Positions 51,190-60,316 of a DNA stretch of 64,000 bases are shown here, piece by piece. The translations under genes and the position numbers were made by a program. The DNA is from a bacterium D16-76 (GTDB lineage Bacteria; Bacillota; Clostridia; Oscillospirales; Acutalibacteraceae): positions 62,001-126,000 of the forward strand of contig QZEE01000006.1 of assembly GCA_009917445.1 (NCBI GenBank), read 5' to 3'. Numbering within the stretch: the first letter of the stretch is position 1; every line of letters begins with the position of its first letter. Under the pieces are notes generated by a model. That model had not been told where the DNA came from and did no database searches. It was given only the letters and a program-made list of their open reading frames with translations.

Positions 51190-52350
51190 ATGCTGGTTTT
51201 AGGGATCGAGTCCTCGGCCACAGCGGCCTCCGTGGCGGTGGTAGAGGGGGAAAAGCTCCTGGGGCAATACTACTGCAACACCGCCATGACTCACAGCCAG
51301 ACCCTGCTGCCCATGGCCGAAGCCCTTGTCCAATCCCTGGGGAAAACCTGGGCCGATTTCGGCCTGCTGGCAGTTTCCGCAGGGCCCGGGTCTTTTACCG
51401 GGGTGCGCATCGGGGTGTCATGTGTAAAGGGCATAGCCTTTGCGCATAATATCCCTTGCTGCGGCGTTTCCACTTTAGAAGCCATTGCCTACAACGGCCT
51501 TGCCTGCGAAGGCAGCATCCTCTGCGCCGTTATGGACGCCCGGTGCGGGCAGGTCTACAACGCCCTGTTCCAAGTAGAAAAAGGGGCCCTCCGGCGCTTA
51601 ACAGAGGACCGGGCCCTGGCCATAGAAGCCCTGGGGGAAGAGTGTAAAGCCCATAGCCCTCACATCATGCTGTTGGGGGACGGCGCGGCCCTGTGCCACC
51701 AGGCCTTTTCAAGCTGGGGCGCACGCCTGGCGCCAGAAACCCAAAGGTTCCAGCAGGCGGCCAGCGTAGCCTTTATCGGGCAGCAGAGGGCTCAGCAGGG
51801 CCTGGCTGTCCCGGCCGCAGAGCTGCTGCCTGCCTACCTGCGCCTGCCCCAAGCAGAGCGGGAATTGAAACGAAAAAAGGAAAAGGAAGGGAAGGGAATT
51901 GAAATGAGAGTAGCGCTTGGCTGTGACCACGGCGGCTTCCAGCTGAAAGAAGCCGTAAAGCAATACCTGACAGAAAAAGGCGTCCTCTGTGAAGATTTCG
52001 GCACCCACAGCACCGAATCCGTAGATTACGCGCCCATTGCCGCCAAAGCCGCCCGCTGCGTAGCCCAGGGCAAGGCCGATTTCGGCATACTTGTCTGTTC
52101 CACCGGCATCGGCATTTCCATGGCCGCCAACAAGGTAAAGGGCATCCGGGCGGCGGTGTGTACCGACGCCCACTGCGCGGAAATGACCCGCCGCCACAAC
52201 AACGCCAATGTGCTGTGCATGGGCGGCCACGTGGTTGACAAGCAAACCGCTTTACAACTCGTAGACATTTTCCTGGAAACCGGCTTTGAAGGCGGTCGCC
52301 ACCAGCGCCGCATCGATCAGATTGCACAAATCGAAGAAGGAACCTTGTGA
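51190..52350 (+). CDS. tsaB: Fused reading frame TsaB - ribose-5-phosphate isomerase B
   Basis: One 386-codon frame joins two normally separate proteins. Residues 1-226 are TsaB, the dimerisation and scaffold subunit of the t6A tRNA-modification complex ([17 protein letters not shown] at the start, [25 protein letters not shown] at the end). Residues 227-238 are a Lys-rich linker ([12 protein letters not shown]). Residues 239-386 are a complete RpiB. No stop codon lies between, whereas TsaB normally ends here. The linker DNA contains an AAGGAAGGGAAGGG ribosome site, so a separate RpiB could also be made from the ATG at 51904. Whether the fusion protein accumulates is unknown. Confidence 0.85.
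   Translation: MLVLGIESSATAASVAVVEGEKLLGQYYCNTAMTHSQTLLPMAEALVQSLGKTWADFGLLAVSAGPGSFTGVRIGVSCVKGIAFAHNIPCCGVSTLEAIAYNGLACEGSILCAVMDARCGQVYNALFQVEKGALRRLTEDRALAIEALGEECKAHSPHIMLLGDGAALCHQAFSSWGARLAPETQRFQQAASVAFIGQQRAQQGLAVPAAELLPAYLRLPQAERELKRKKEKEGKGIEMRVALGCDHGGFQLKEAVKQYLTEKGVLCEDFGTHSTESVDYAPIAAKAARCVAQGKADFGILVCSTGIGISMAANKVKGIRAAVCTDAHCAEMTRRHNNANVLCMGGHVVDKQTALQLVDIFLETGFEGGRHQRRIDQIAQIEEGTL
51904..52350 (+). CDS. rpiB: Ribose-5-phosphate isomerase B, possible internal start within the tsaB frame
   Basis: RpiB interconverts ribose 5-phosphate and ribulose 5-phosphate. The 148-residue unit from ATG 51904 begins [19 protein letters not shown] as free RpiB proteins do, has the active-site Cys in [14 protein letters not shown] and the [13 protein letters not shown] motif, and ends [12 protein letters not shown] strong purine ribosome site lies 5-15 bases upstream inside the linker codons, so this may be the main product of the distal half. 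Next gene: upp, 46 bases on, linking ribose phosphate to PRPP-dependent salvage. Confidence 0.8.
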   Translation: MRVALGCDHGGFQLKEAVKQYLTEKGVLCEDFGTHSTESVDYAPIAAKAARCVAQGKADFGILVCSTGIGISMAANKVKGIRAAVCTDAHCAEMTRRHNNANVLCMGGHVVDKQTALQLVDIFLETGFEGGRHQRRIDQIAQIEEGTL

Positions 52351-52396
52351 AGCTAAAAAGCTTTACAGATATGCCTACAGAACGGAGGAGCTCTGC

Positions 52397-53038
52397 ATGA
52401 AAAAACTGCATGAAAACGTATTTGTCATGGACCATCCCCTGATCCAGCACAAGCTAACCTTTTTGCGCAGCAAAGACACGGGTACAAAAGAATTCCGTGA
52501 GCTTGTCAGCGAGATCGCCAACCTGATGTGCTACGAGGCCACCCGGGACCTGCCCCTAATGGACGTGGAGACCGAGACCCCCATGGAAAAAACCACCACC
52601 CAGGTCATTGCCGGCCGCAAGCTGGCCTTTGTGCCCATCCTGCGGGCAGGCCTGGGCATGGTTGACGGCATGCTGCGCCTGGTGCCCTCGGCCAAAGTGG
52701 GGCACATCGGCCTGTACCGGGACCACGACACCCTAAAGCCCGTAGAATATTACAACAAGCTGCCCCAGGACATCACCGAGCGTGACGTCATCGTCCTAGA
52801 CCCCATGCTGGCTACCGGCGGCTCGGCTATGGATGCCATCACCATCGTCAAGCGCAGCGCCCCCAAAAGCGTGAAGTTCCTGTGCGTCATCGCCGCCCCC
52901 GAGGGCATTGAGGCCCTGCGCCAAGCCCACCCCGATGTGCAGATTTACTGTGCCGCCGTAGACCGGAAGCTCAACGAGAACGGCTACATTCTGCCGGGCC
53001 TGGGGGACGCGGGGGACCGCATTTTCGGCACCATCTAA
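52397..53038 (+). CDS. upp: Uracil phosphoribosyltransferase
   Basis: Upp salvages uracil to UMP with PRPP. The 213-residue protein has typical length, with [16 protein letters not shown] at the N-terminus, the PRPP-binding loop [14 protein letters not shown] near residue 135, and the uracil-binding end [17 protein letters not shown]. An in-frame upstream start would overlap rpiB; the ATG at 52397 follows CGGAGGAG. Confidence 0.96.
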   Translation: MKKLHENVFVMDHPLIQHKLTFLRSKDTGTKEFRELVSEIANLMCYEATRDLPLMDVETETPMEKTTTQVIAGRKLAFVPILRAGLGMVDGMLRLVPSAKVGHIGLYRDHDTLKPVEYYNKLPQDITERDVIVLDPMLATGGSAMDAITIVKRSAPKSVKFLCVIAAPEGIEALRQAHPDVQIYCAAVDRKLNENGYILPGLGDAGDRIFGTI

Positions 53039-53080
53039 AAAACAGGGCGGCAAGCCTGCCCACGAAAGGTTATTATATAC

Positions 53081-54346
53081 ATGACAAATCCATTGCAATC
53101 CTGCCCCCTTACCGGGGGGGCATCCCTGAAAAGCCTGTCAGACCCGCGCTTTAAGACCATGCGGGTATCGGTAAACATGCTGGTGCCCCTGTCCAAGAAG
53201 ACAGCCGCCGCCTACGCGCTGCTGCCGTCCCTTGTCAGCCGCTCTACCCAGCAGTACCCAGACTACACCGCACTCAACCGCCGCCTGGCCGAGCTTTACG
53301 GCGCTTCCCTCAACTCCTGCGTGCGCAAGTTTGGCAGCTGGCAGTCCATTGGGCTTTCTGTAAGCGGCATTGCCAGCCGCTACGCCTTTGGGGGCGAAGA
53401 TATGCTGGAAGAGCTTTCCAGCCTGCTTTTCAGCGTACTCTTTTCCCCCTTAAAGGACGGGGACGGCCTGTTCCCCGAAGAGGGCTTCCGGCAGGAAAAG
53501 CGCCAGCTGTTAGAGTTAAAGGACGCCGAATACAACGATAAAATGACCTATGCCCACCAGCGCTGCGAAGAGATCCTGTTCCAAGGCCAGCAGGCGGGCA
53601 TCAACCGCTGCGGCAGCCGGGAAGACATCGAGGCCCTGGGCCGGGAAGGCCTGCCCGCCTTGTGGGACGGCCTTCTAAAGTCGGCCCGCTTTGAAATCTT
53701 TACCCTGGGCGACTGCGCCCCAGACCCGGCCCTGTTTCAAGAAAAATTCGCGGGCCTGGGCGGGGCCCATGCCCTGGGCCCCGTACCCTATGCCGCCCCA
53801 GGCCAGCCCCGCCGGGAGACCGAGGAACAGCCCCTGTCCCAGTCCAAACTTTCCATGGCCTTCCGGCTGGACTCAACGCCCGGGGAGCGCATGCTTTTCC
53901 AGCTGATGAGCGCTGTGCTGGGGGGGACACCCAGCTCCAAGCTTTTCCAGAACGTGCGGGAAAAAATGGGCCTGTGCTATTACTGTTCTTCCAGCCTGGC
54001 CAGTGCCAGCGGCGCGCTTTTTGTAGAGAGCGGCGTGGAAACGGAAAACCTGGAAAAAACCGAAGAAGCCGTGCTGGGGCAGCTCGCGGCCCTGCAGCGG
54101 GGCGACGTAACCGAGGAAGAGCTCACCTTTGCCAAGCTGGCCCTGTGCAACGCCCTCCATTCTGTGGGGGACTCTTTAGGGGCCGTGGAAAACTGGTACC
54201 TGTCCCGGGCCTTTGACGAGCCCAGCCAAAGCCCGGACATGGCGGCACAGCAGCTGATGGGCTATACGTTAAAGGACGTGGTAAGCGCGGCCAACCGGCT
54301 GCGGCTGCATACGGTCTACCGTCTGAAAGGAAGCGGGGTGAACTGA
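53081..54346 (+). CDS. yfmF: M16-family protein YfmF (inactive peptidase-like)
   Basis: A 421-residue M16 peptidase-like protein that lacks the HxxEH zinc motif, so it is the inactive partner of a pair with the next gene. Landmarks: FKTMRVSVNMLVPLSKKTAAAYALLPSLVSRSTQQYPDY near the start and LFQNVREKMGLCYYCSS near residue 290. In Bacillus yfmF and yfmH are associated with 5-aminopentanol modification of elongation factor P. It begins 42 bases after upp with GAAAGG as ribosome site and ends one base before yfmH. Confidence 0.85.
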   Translation: MTNPLQSCPLTGGASLKSLSDPRFKTMRVSVNMLVPLSKKTAAAYALLPSLVSRSTQQYPDYTALNRRLAELYGASLNSCVRKFGSWQSIGLSVSGIASRYAFGGEDMLEELSSLLFSVLFSPLKDGDGLFPEEGFRQEKRQLLELKDAEYNDKMTYAHQRCEEILFQGQQAGINRCGSREDIEALGREGLPALWDGLLKSARFEIFTLGDCAPDPALFQEKFAGLGGAHALGPVPYAAPGQPRRETEEQPLSQSKLSMAFRLDSTPGERMLFQLMSAVLGGTPSSKLFQNVREKMGLCYYCSSSLASASGALFVESGVETENLEKTEEAVLGQLAALQRGDVTEEELTFAKLALCNALHSVGDSLGAVENWYLSRAFDEPSQSPDMAAQQLMGYTLKDVVSAANRLRLHTVYRLKGSGVN

Positions 54347-54347
54347 A

Positions 54348-55622
54348 ATGGAATGGCAAAAAGTAACGGGCCAGCGGGTAGGCGACCATTATTTTAAGGG
54401 CAGCCACCCCACAGGCCTTACCATCTACCTGTACCCAAAAGAGAGCGGCAACACCAGCTATGCCATTTTCGGCGCCAAATACGGCTCGATTGACAACTGC
54501 TTCCGCCGCAGCGACGAGCCCGGCCCTGAGTCTGTGCCTGAGGGCATTGCCCATTACCTGGAGCACAAGCTCTTTGAAAGCGAAGACGGCGACGCCTTTT
54601 CCCGTTTTGCCCAAACCGGGGCCAGCGCCAACGCCTACACCTCTTTTGAATCCACCTGCTACCTGTTTTCCTGCACCGACCGCCTGTATGAATCCCTGGA
54701 AATTTTGCTGGACTTTGTGCAGGCCCCCTACTTCACCAAAGAGACCGTAGCAAAGGAGCAGGGCATTATCGGCCAGGAAATTAAAATGTACGACGACGAC
54801 CCCCAGTGGCGGGTAATGTTCAACTACCTGCGGGCCATGTACCATGCCCACCCCATCCGCCTAGACATTGCGGGCACTGTGGAGAGCATCGCCCAGATCA
54901 CCCCGGAATACCTGTACCGGTGCTATAACACCTTCTACAACCTGCATAACATGGCGCTGGTGGTGGTGGGCCGGTTCGACCTGGAAAAAGTCACGGCCCT
55001 GTGCGACAAAATGCTCAAGCCCTGCGCCCCTGTCCGTGTAGACCGGGTGTTCCCGGAGGAGCCGGAAACCGTCGTGCAGCCCCAGGTGGAGGAGCGCCTG
55101 GCCGTGGCCTTGCCCCTTTTCCAGTTTGGCTTCAAGTGCGGCAGCGCCCCCCGGACGGAAAAGGATTTGGCGGCTATGGAAATCCTGCTGGACGTGCTGG
55201 CGTCTGAGGCTTCGCCCCTGTTCCGCAAGCTGCTGGATGATGGGCTGGTCAACGAGTCCAGCTTCAGCTACGAGTTTTTTGAGGGCGCGGGCTACGCCAC
55301 GGTCCTCTTTGGCGGCGAGTCCCGCAACCCCCAGGCAGTGGCCCAGGCCATCAACCAGGAGGTGGCCCGGCTGGGCCAGGAGGGCATACCGGAGGAGGCT
55401 TTCCAGCGGGCCAAGCGGGCGCTGTATGGGGAGAACGTGGCCGCCTTGAACAGCGCTTCCAGCATTGCCAACGGCGTCTTGAGCCTGTCCCTGAAGGGCC
55501 GGGAGCTGTTCACGTATATCGACGCCCTGGCAGCGGTCACAGCGGCAGACGTGGCCCAAAGCCTGCAAGCTTTGCGGGAGGACCGCAGCGTGCTTTCGGT
55601 GATCGGGCCGCTGGAAAAATAG
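54348..55622 (+). CDS. yfmH: M16-family zinc metallopeptidase YfmH
   Basis: A 424-residue M16 peptidase. The inverted zinc motif HYLEH is at residues 69-73 (GIAHYLEHKLFE), so unlike YfmF it should be active; the C-terminal half (FKCGSAPRTEKDLAAMEILLDVL…) is the structural repeat. It forms the usual heterodimer-type pair with YfmF, one base upstream. In Bacillus these proteins are needed for EF-P maturation. Around this gene the base composition of the plus strand changes from C-rich to G-rich. Confidence 0.87.
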   Translation: MEWQKVTGQRVGDHYFKGSHPTGLTIYLYPKESGNTSYAIFGAKYGSIDNCFRRSDEPGPESVPEGIAHYLEHKLFESEDGDAFSRFAQTGASANAYTSFESTCYLFSCTDRLYESLEILLDFVQAPYFTKETVAKEQGIIGQEIKMYDDDPQWRVMFNYLRAMYHAHPIRLDIAGTVESIAQITPEYLYRCYNTFYNLHNMALVVVGRFDLEKVTALCDKMLKPCAPVRVDRVFPEEPETVVQPQVEERLAVALPLFQFGFKCGSAPRTEKDLAAMEILLDVLASEASPLFRKLLDDGLVNESSFSYEFFEGAGYATVLFGGESRNPQAVAQAINQEVARLGQEGIPEEAFQRAKRALYGENVAALNSASSIANGVLSLSLKGRELFTYIDALAAVTAADVAQSLQALREDRSVLSVIGPLEK

Positions 55623-55877
55623 GCCCGTCAAATTGCACAATCGCGAAAAGAACTAAAGGGTTACAAAGGTTACAAACCGTTTACAAAACGGCTGGTTTTC
55701 CGAAATCCTTGTCGGTTTTTTCGTTGTGTTACTGGTTTTTAATATTCTTTTTTGACATTTAAAGATGTCTGGCGGCTTGAATTTGTGCAAATCCACAATA
55801 AATTTAGGCCTTTAAAAGCGACTGGAAATGCCCCCTCGCAGGGGCATTTCCCCTATAAAAACCATGAGGGAGGATGT
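55623..55877. other. AT-rich intergenic region before the GH3 gene
   Basis: The first half holds repeated TTACAAA units (GGTTACAAAGGTTACAAACC) and two weak hairpins, CCGTTT/AAACGG and CCGA/TCGG before TTTTTT (55715-55722), which may together end the yfmH transcript. Further on, TTGACA (55752-55757) is a good -35 but lacks a clear -10 at 16-18 bases. A small dyad TTGTG/CACAA (55783-55798) could bind a regulator; its half-sites resemble those at 24401-24444. Confidence 0.5.
55824..55851 (+). other. 11-bp hairpin in the GH3 leader
   Basis: A perfect stem GGAAATGCCCC / GGGGCATTTCC with a six-base loop (CTCGCA), 27 bases before the start codon and not followed by a T-run. It may stabilise the leader or affect translation. 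Confidence 0.6.
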
Positions 55878-58103
55878 ATGACTATGGATGAGAAGGATTT
55901 TCGGATTTACAAAAACCCGGATGGGCCCGATATTGGCGCGGCCTCGGCCCCGGTCTTAGAGGTGGACGGGCTTTACTTTAAGGACCTGGCGGGCACGGGG
56001 GAGCTGCTGCCCTATGAAGATTGGCGCCTGGACGACGACACCCGGGCCAAGGACCTGGCCAAACGGCTTTCCCTGGAAGAGATTGCGGGGCTGATGCTTT
56101 ACTCGCCCCACCAGATGGTGCCCACTCTGCCCGGCGAGCCCTTTAAAGCTACTTACGGCGGCAAGGCTTTTCCAGAAAGCGGCCTGGAAAAATGGGCCCT
56201 TACCGACCAGCAGAAGCACTTTTTGGAGAAGGACCATGTGCGCCACGTGCTGGCTATGAAGCTGGAATCCGGGGAGGTTGCGGCCCGGTGGTCCAACGGG
56301 CTGCAGCGGTTCGCGGAAAGCCTGCCCTGGGGCATCCCGGTGAATATTTCTAGCGACCCCCGCCACGGGGCCAGCAAGGCCGGGGCCGAGTTTAAAAGCG
56401 GGGCCGACGACGTCTCTAAATGGCCGGAGGGCATGGGTATTGCCGCTACCTTCAGCCCGGAGGTCTGCAAGGCTTTTGGCGAGGCCATTGCTGAGGAATA
56501 CCGGGCGCTGGGCATTACCACGGCCCTGTCCCCGCAGGTGGATTTGGCCACAGAGCCCCGCTGGATGCGCTTTGAGGACACCTTTGGCACCCACCCGGAT
56601 ATGGTGACGGAATTGGGGCGCATTTACTGCGACAGCTTACAGACTACAGAGGGTCAGGCGGACGGCTGGGGGAAAAACAGCGTGTGCGCTATGGCCAAGC
56701 ACTGGCCCGGCGGCGGCCCCTGCGAGGCCGGGCGGGACGCCCACTACCCCTTTGGCAAGTTTGCCGTGTACCCGGGCCAGAACGCCAAGGAGCACCGCAA
56801 GCCCTTTACCCAGGGCGTCTTTAAGCTGGACGGCCCTACCGGCATGGCGGCGGCGGTCATGCCCTATTACACCATTTCTTGGGGGCTGGACAAGGAAAAC
56901 GGGAAGAATGTGGGCAACTCCTACAGCCGGTACCTGATCCATGACATGCTGCGGGGGACGTACCAGTACGACGGCATTGTCTGCACCGACTGGGGTATTA
57001 CCGCCGACCCGCTGCCGGACATCGATTCTTTCAGCAGCCGCTGCTATGGCGTGGAGGATTTGACGGTGGCCGAACGCCACCTGCTGGCCATAGAAAACGG
57101 GGTGGACCAGTTTGGCGGCAATTCGGAGATCGGGCCGATTTTGGAGGCGTACCGGATCGGCTGCGAAAGGCACGGGGAAGAGGCCATGCGGGCGCGGATG
57201 GAGGAATCGGCGGTGCGGCTGCTGAAGAATATTTTCCGCTGCGGGCTGTTTGAGAACCCTTACCTGGACCCGGAGGAAAGCGTGCGGGTCATTGGCAGCC
57301 GGCGGCTGTGCGAGGCAGGCTTTGAGGCCCAGCTTAAGTCGGTGGTTATGGTGAAAAACCAAGGGGCCCTGCCGGTGGCGGGGAAAAAGAGCGTTTACAT
57401 CCCTACGCGCACCATTAAGGCCCGCAAGGGGTTCTTCCGCCAGCCTATGCCGGAGCAGCAGGTAGACCCGGTGTCCAATGCCTTAGTAGGGAAGTATTTC
57501 CAGCGGGTACAGCGGCCCGAGGATGCGGATTTTGCCCTGGTGTTTATAGAGAGCCCCTTGTCCGATGGTTATTCGTCGGAGGATAGGGCTGAAGGGGGCA
57601 ATGGGTATATGCCTATCTCCCTGCAATACCGGCCTTACCGGGCGGACGCGGCCCGGGAGGAAAGCATTGGCGGCGGCGACTTCCGGGAGGATTTTACAAA
57701 CCGCGGCTATAAAGGCAAGGTGGGTACGGTGGCCAATGAGTCCGATTTGGATTTGGTGTTGGACACCAAGGCAGCTATGGGGGATAAGCCTGTGATCGTG
57801 TGCCTGCGGATGCATAACCCCACGGTGGTATCGGAACTGGAAGCCGCGGCGGACGCCATCTTGATTGACTTTGGCGTGCAGGCCCAGGCGGTGTTTGAGC
57901 TGGTCAGCGGCAAGGCGGAGCCTTCGGGCTTGCTGCCGGTGCAGATGCCAGCTAATATGGAGACCGTGGAAAAGCATTGTGAGGACGTGCCCTTTGATAT
58001 GGAGCCCTATGTGGACAGCGCGGGCCATGCTTACGATTTTGCCTTTGGCATGGACTGGTCCGGGGTGATTGAGGACGGACGGGTGCGCCGGTTTAAAAAA
58101 TAA
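55878..58103 (+). CDS. Glycoside hydrolase family 3 protein (beta-glucosidase-like)
   Basis: A 741-residue GH3 enzyme, (beta/alpha)8 barrel first and alpha/beta sandwich second. Family landmarks: PVNISSDPRHGA, KHWPGGGPCEAGRDAH, and the catalytic nucleophile Asp371 in IVCTDWGIT. The second domain starts near residue 470. There is no signal peptide, so it works on imported oligosaccharides in the cytoplasm. No fibronectin-III domain is evident at the C-terminus. The ATG at 55878 follows GAGGGAGG; the frame extends 42 codons further up through the leader hairpin, which I regard as non-coding. Specificity (beta-glucosidase or xylosidase) cannot be set from the sequence. No transporter gene adjoins. 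Confidence 0.88.
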   Translation: MTMDEKDFRIYKNPDGPDIGAASAPVLEVDGLYFKDLAGTGELLPYEDWRLDDDTRAKDLAKRLSLEEIAGLMLYSPHQMVPTLPGEPFKATYGGKAFPESGLEKWALTDQQKHFLEKDHVRHVLAMKLESGEVAARWSNGLQRFAESLPWGIPVNISSDPRHGASKAGAEFKSGADDVSKWPEGMGIAATFSPEVCKAFGEAIAEEYRALGITTALSPQVDLATEPRWMRFEDTFGTHPDMVTELGRIYCDSLQTTEGQADGWGKNSVCAMAKHWPGGGPCEAGRDAHYPFGKFAVYPGQNAKEHRKPFTQGVFKLDGPTGMAAAVMPYYTISWGLDKENGKNVGNSYSRYLIHDMLRGTYQYDGIVCTDWGITADPLPDIDSFSSRCYGVEDLTVAERHLLAIENGVDQFGGNSEIGPILEAYRIGCERHGEEAMRARMEESAVRLLKNIFRCGLFENPYLDPEESVRVIGSRRLCEAGFEAQLKSVVMVKNQGALPVAGKKSVYIPTRTIKARKGFFRQPMPEQQVDPVSNALVGKYFQRVQRPEDADFALVFIESPLSDGYSSEDRAEGGNGYMPISLQYRPYRADAAREESIGGGDFREDFTNRGYKGKVGTVANESDLDLVLDTKAAMGDKPVIVCLRMHNPTVVSELEAAADAILIDFGVQAQAVFELVSGKAEPSGLLPVQMPANMETVEKHCEDVPFDMEPYVDSAGHAYDFAFGMDWSGVIEDGRVRRFKK

Positions 58104-58195
58104 AGGGTGCGGGCAAAAAAGATAGTGGATGGGCGGCAAGTCGGGCGCGGCGGGCCGCCTGACGTTTTCTGTGGGGATTAAATTGCGTACAAGTC

Positions 58196-58224
58196 TTGCA
58201 AGGCAGGGGTAAAATTGGTATAAT
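58196..58224 (+). promoter_or_regulatory. Strong promoter of lgt-folD-dxs
   Basis: TTGCAA (58196-58201), 17-base spacer ending TGG, TATAAT (58219-58224), an extended -10 promoter. Confidence 0.87.
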
Positions 58225-58300
58225 AGGGAAGTGTATTCGGCCTTTGCGGAAAGGGCCGGAGGAAAAGGCGGGCTTTTGCGCCTGCAAGGAGGATTTTTTT

Positions 58301-59431
58301 ATGACCCATACGGTTTCATTCCCCGGCCTGGGGCTGGAATTCCACGTAAACGAGGTAGCCATCCCCATTGGGCAGATGCTGGGCTTTGGGGATTACGCCA
58401 TCCGCTGGTACGGCATTTTGATTGCGCTGGGCTTTCTGCTGGCCATGCTGTATGTGGGCTTTGCAGTAAAGAAGATGAACCTGGACATGTCCCGCCTGTT
58501 TGACGCGGTGCTGGTGGGGCTGGTGGGCAGCATTATCTGCGCCCGGCTTTATTATGTGGCTTTTTACCCGGGGGACAAGTATATCCAGAACCCCATGGAG
58601 ATTTTTAAGATACACGACGGCGGTATTGCTTTGTATGGCTCGCTGATCGGCGCGCTGGTGTTTGGGGGGCTTATGGCTAAGTTCCGCAAGCTGCGGGTGC
58701 TTGCTGTGCTGGACGTGGTTTCTCTGGGCTTTCTAATCGGCCAGGCAGTGGGGCGCTGGGGCAATTTTGTCAACCAGGAGTGCTTTGGCACCCCTACTAT
58801 GCTGCCCTGGGGCATGGCAAGCGACAACACAGGGAACGTGACGGTGCACCCCTGCTTTTTGTATGAATCCCTGCTGTGCGCGGTGGGGTTTGTGCTGCTG
58901 CATTTCTTTAACCTGCGGCTGCGCCGCTATGACGGCCAGACCTTCCTGCTGTACCTGGTGTGGTATGGGGCTGTGCGCTTCTTTATTGAGGGCATGCGCA
59001 CCGACAGTTTGATGCTCCATATGGTGAACCTGCGGGTGTCCCAGGTGGTGGCCGCTGGCTGCGTGGTGGTAGGGCTTATCCTGCTGTTTGTGTTCCGGCA
59101 TAGGACCAGCCTTTCGGGCTGCGGCAGCCGGGAGGTCATGGAGGCGGTAGGCCTTGTAAAGCCGGAGGTGGACCCGGCGCTGGAAAAGAGCACAATTTTT
59201 GGGGATTTGCCGGCCGAAGAGGAAAGCGGGGAAACGGACGGAAAGCAGGAAGATGGTGCCGGGCAGGAGGAAGAAAAGGGCCCGGAGGCCGTGGAGGAGC
59301 CGGTGGAGGCCGGGAAGGGCGAATCGGCAGAAGAGGGGAAGGAAGAAACAGGGGAAGGGCCGGAGAAGGAAGAGGAGCCTGTAGGAAAGGGAAAGAAAAA
59401 AGAAAAAAAGGCCAAGAAAAAGGACAAGTAA
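58301..59431 (+). CDS. lgt: Prolipoprotein diacylglyceryl transferase with charged tail
   Basis: Lgt attaches diacylglycerol to the lipobox Cys of pre-lipoproteins. Residues 1-273 hold seven membrane helices and the signature GRWGNFVNQECFG near residue 150, plus the GGIALYGSLIGA motif. Normal Lgt ends near 270-280; here about 100 more residues follow that are almost only Glu, Gly, Lys, Pro and Asp, ending in a Lys-rich stretch. The frame is open to the TAA at 59431 and folD begins 21 bases later, so the tail is real. The ATG at 58301 has AAGGAGGA; the earlier open frame is leader. Confidence 0.95.
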   Translation: MTHTVSFPGLGLEFHVNEVAIPIGQMLGFGDYAIRWYGILIALGFLLAMLYVGFAVKKMNLDMSRLFDAVLVGLVGSIICARLYYVAFYPGDKYIQNPMEIFKIHDGGIALYGSLIGALVFGGLMAKFRKLRVLAVLDVVSLGFLIGQAVGRWGNFVNQECFGTPTMLPWGMASDNTGNVTVHPCFLYESLLCAVGFVLLHFFNLRLRRYDGQTFLLYLVWYGAVRFFIEGMRTDSLMLHMVNLRVSQVVAAGCVVVGLILLFVFRHRTSLSGCGSREVMEAVGLVKPEVDPALEKSTIFGDLPAEEESGETDGKQEDGAGQEEEKGPEAVEEPVEAGKGESAEEGKEETGEGPEKEEEPVGKGKKKEKKAKKKDK

Positions 59432-59452
59432 GGGAAAGGGAGGTATGGCGCT

Positions 59453-60310
59453 ATGGCGGTACGGATTGACGGGAAGGCTATATCGGCTAAGGTACGGGAA
59501 GAGGTTGCCGGGGAAGTGGCGGCTTTGAAGGATCAGGGCATACAGCCTGGCCTGGCGGTGGTGATTGTAGGCGACGACGCGGCTTCCCGGATTTATGTCA
59601 ACAACAAGAAGAAGGCTTGCGAGGCTGTGGGTATTTACTCGGAGGAGTACGCTTTGCCGGGGGATACCACCCAGGAAGAGCTGCTGGCTTTGATTGATGA
59701 GCTGAACCGGAAGCCGGAAATAAACGGCATACTGGTGCAGTCGCCGCTGCCTAAAGGGTTGGATGAGGCCGCAGTGGTGGAGAAGATCGACCCGAAGAAG
59801 GATGTGGACGCTTTTCACGCTTACAATGTGGGGAAGATCATGCAGGGGCAATATACCTTTTTGCCCTGCACGCCTGCGGGGGTCATTGAGCTTATACGGT
59901 CTACCGGGGTGGATATCTGCGGGAAACAGTGCGTGGTGATTGGCCGCAGCGATATTGTGGGCAAGCCTATGGCCATGCTGCTGCTCCATGAAAACGGTAC
60001 GGTGACCATCTGCCACAGCCGCACGGAAAACCTGGGGGAGATCTGCCAGGGTGCGGACATTTTGGTGTCGGCAGTGGGCAAGGCCCACTTTGTGCGGGGC
60101 AGCATGGTAAAGCCCGGGGCGGTGGTCATTGACGTGGGCATGAACCGGGACGAAAACGGCAAGCTTTGCGGCGACGTGGAGTTTAGCGAAGCCGAGCCCA
60201 GGGCGGGGTTTATTACCCCGGTGCCGGGGGGCGTAGGGCCTATGACCATTGCTATGCTGATGAAAAATACCGTGGCTGCTGCCAAGCTGCAACATGAGGT
60301 CAGGAGTTGA
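59453..60310 (+). CDS. folD: Bifunctional methylene-THF dehydrogenase/cyclohydrolase FolD
   Basis: FolD interconverts methylene-, methenyl- and 10-formyl-THF, working with Fhs (49 kb). The 285-residue protein contains the substrate-binding [23 protein letters not shown], the catalytic Lys therein, [10 protein letters not shown], the NADP Rossmann region [13 protein letters not shown] and the closing [12 protein letters not shown]-like [16 protein letters not shown]. Its ATG has GGGAGG upstream. dxs begins six bases after the stop; xseA, xseB and ispA, which usually separate them, are missing. Confidence 0.97.
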   Translation: MAVRIDGKAISAKVREEVAGEVAALKDQGIQPGLAVVIVGDDAASRIYVNNKKKACEAVGIYSEEYALPGDTTQEELLALIDELNRKPEINGILVQSPLPKGLDEAAVVEKIDPKKDVDAFHAYNVGKIMQGQYTFLPCTPAGVIELIRSTGVDICGKQCVVIGRSDIVGKPMAMLLLHENGTVTICHSRTENLGEICQGADILVSAVGKAHFVRGSMVKPGAVVIDVGMNRDENGKLCGDVEFSEAEPRAGFITPVPGGVGPMTIAMLMKNTVAAAKLQHEVRS

Positions 60311-60316
60311 CGGGGG

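Noticed and set aside
55623-55877. Possible replication origin at the skew reversal
   Set aside because: No TTATCCACA-type DnaA boxes, no dnaA/dnaN neighbours and only weak AT-rich repeats were found, so an origin is not claimed for this gap.
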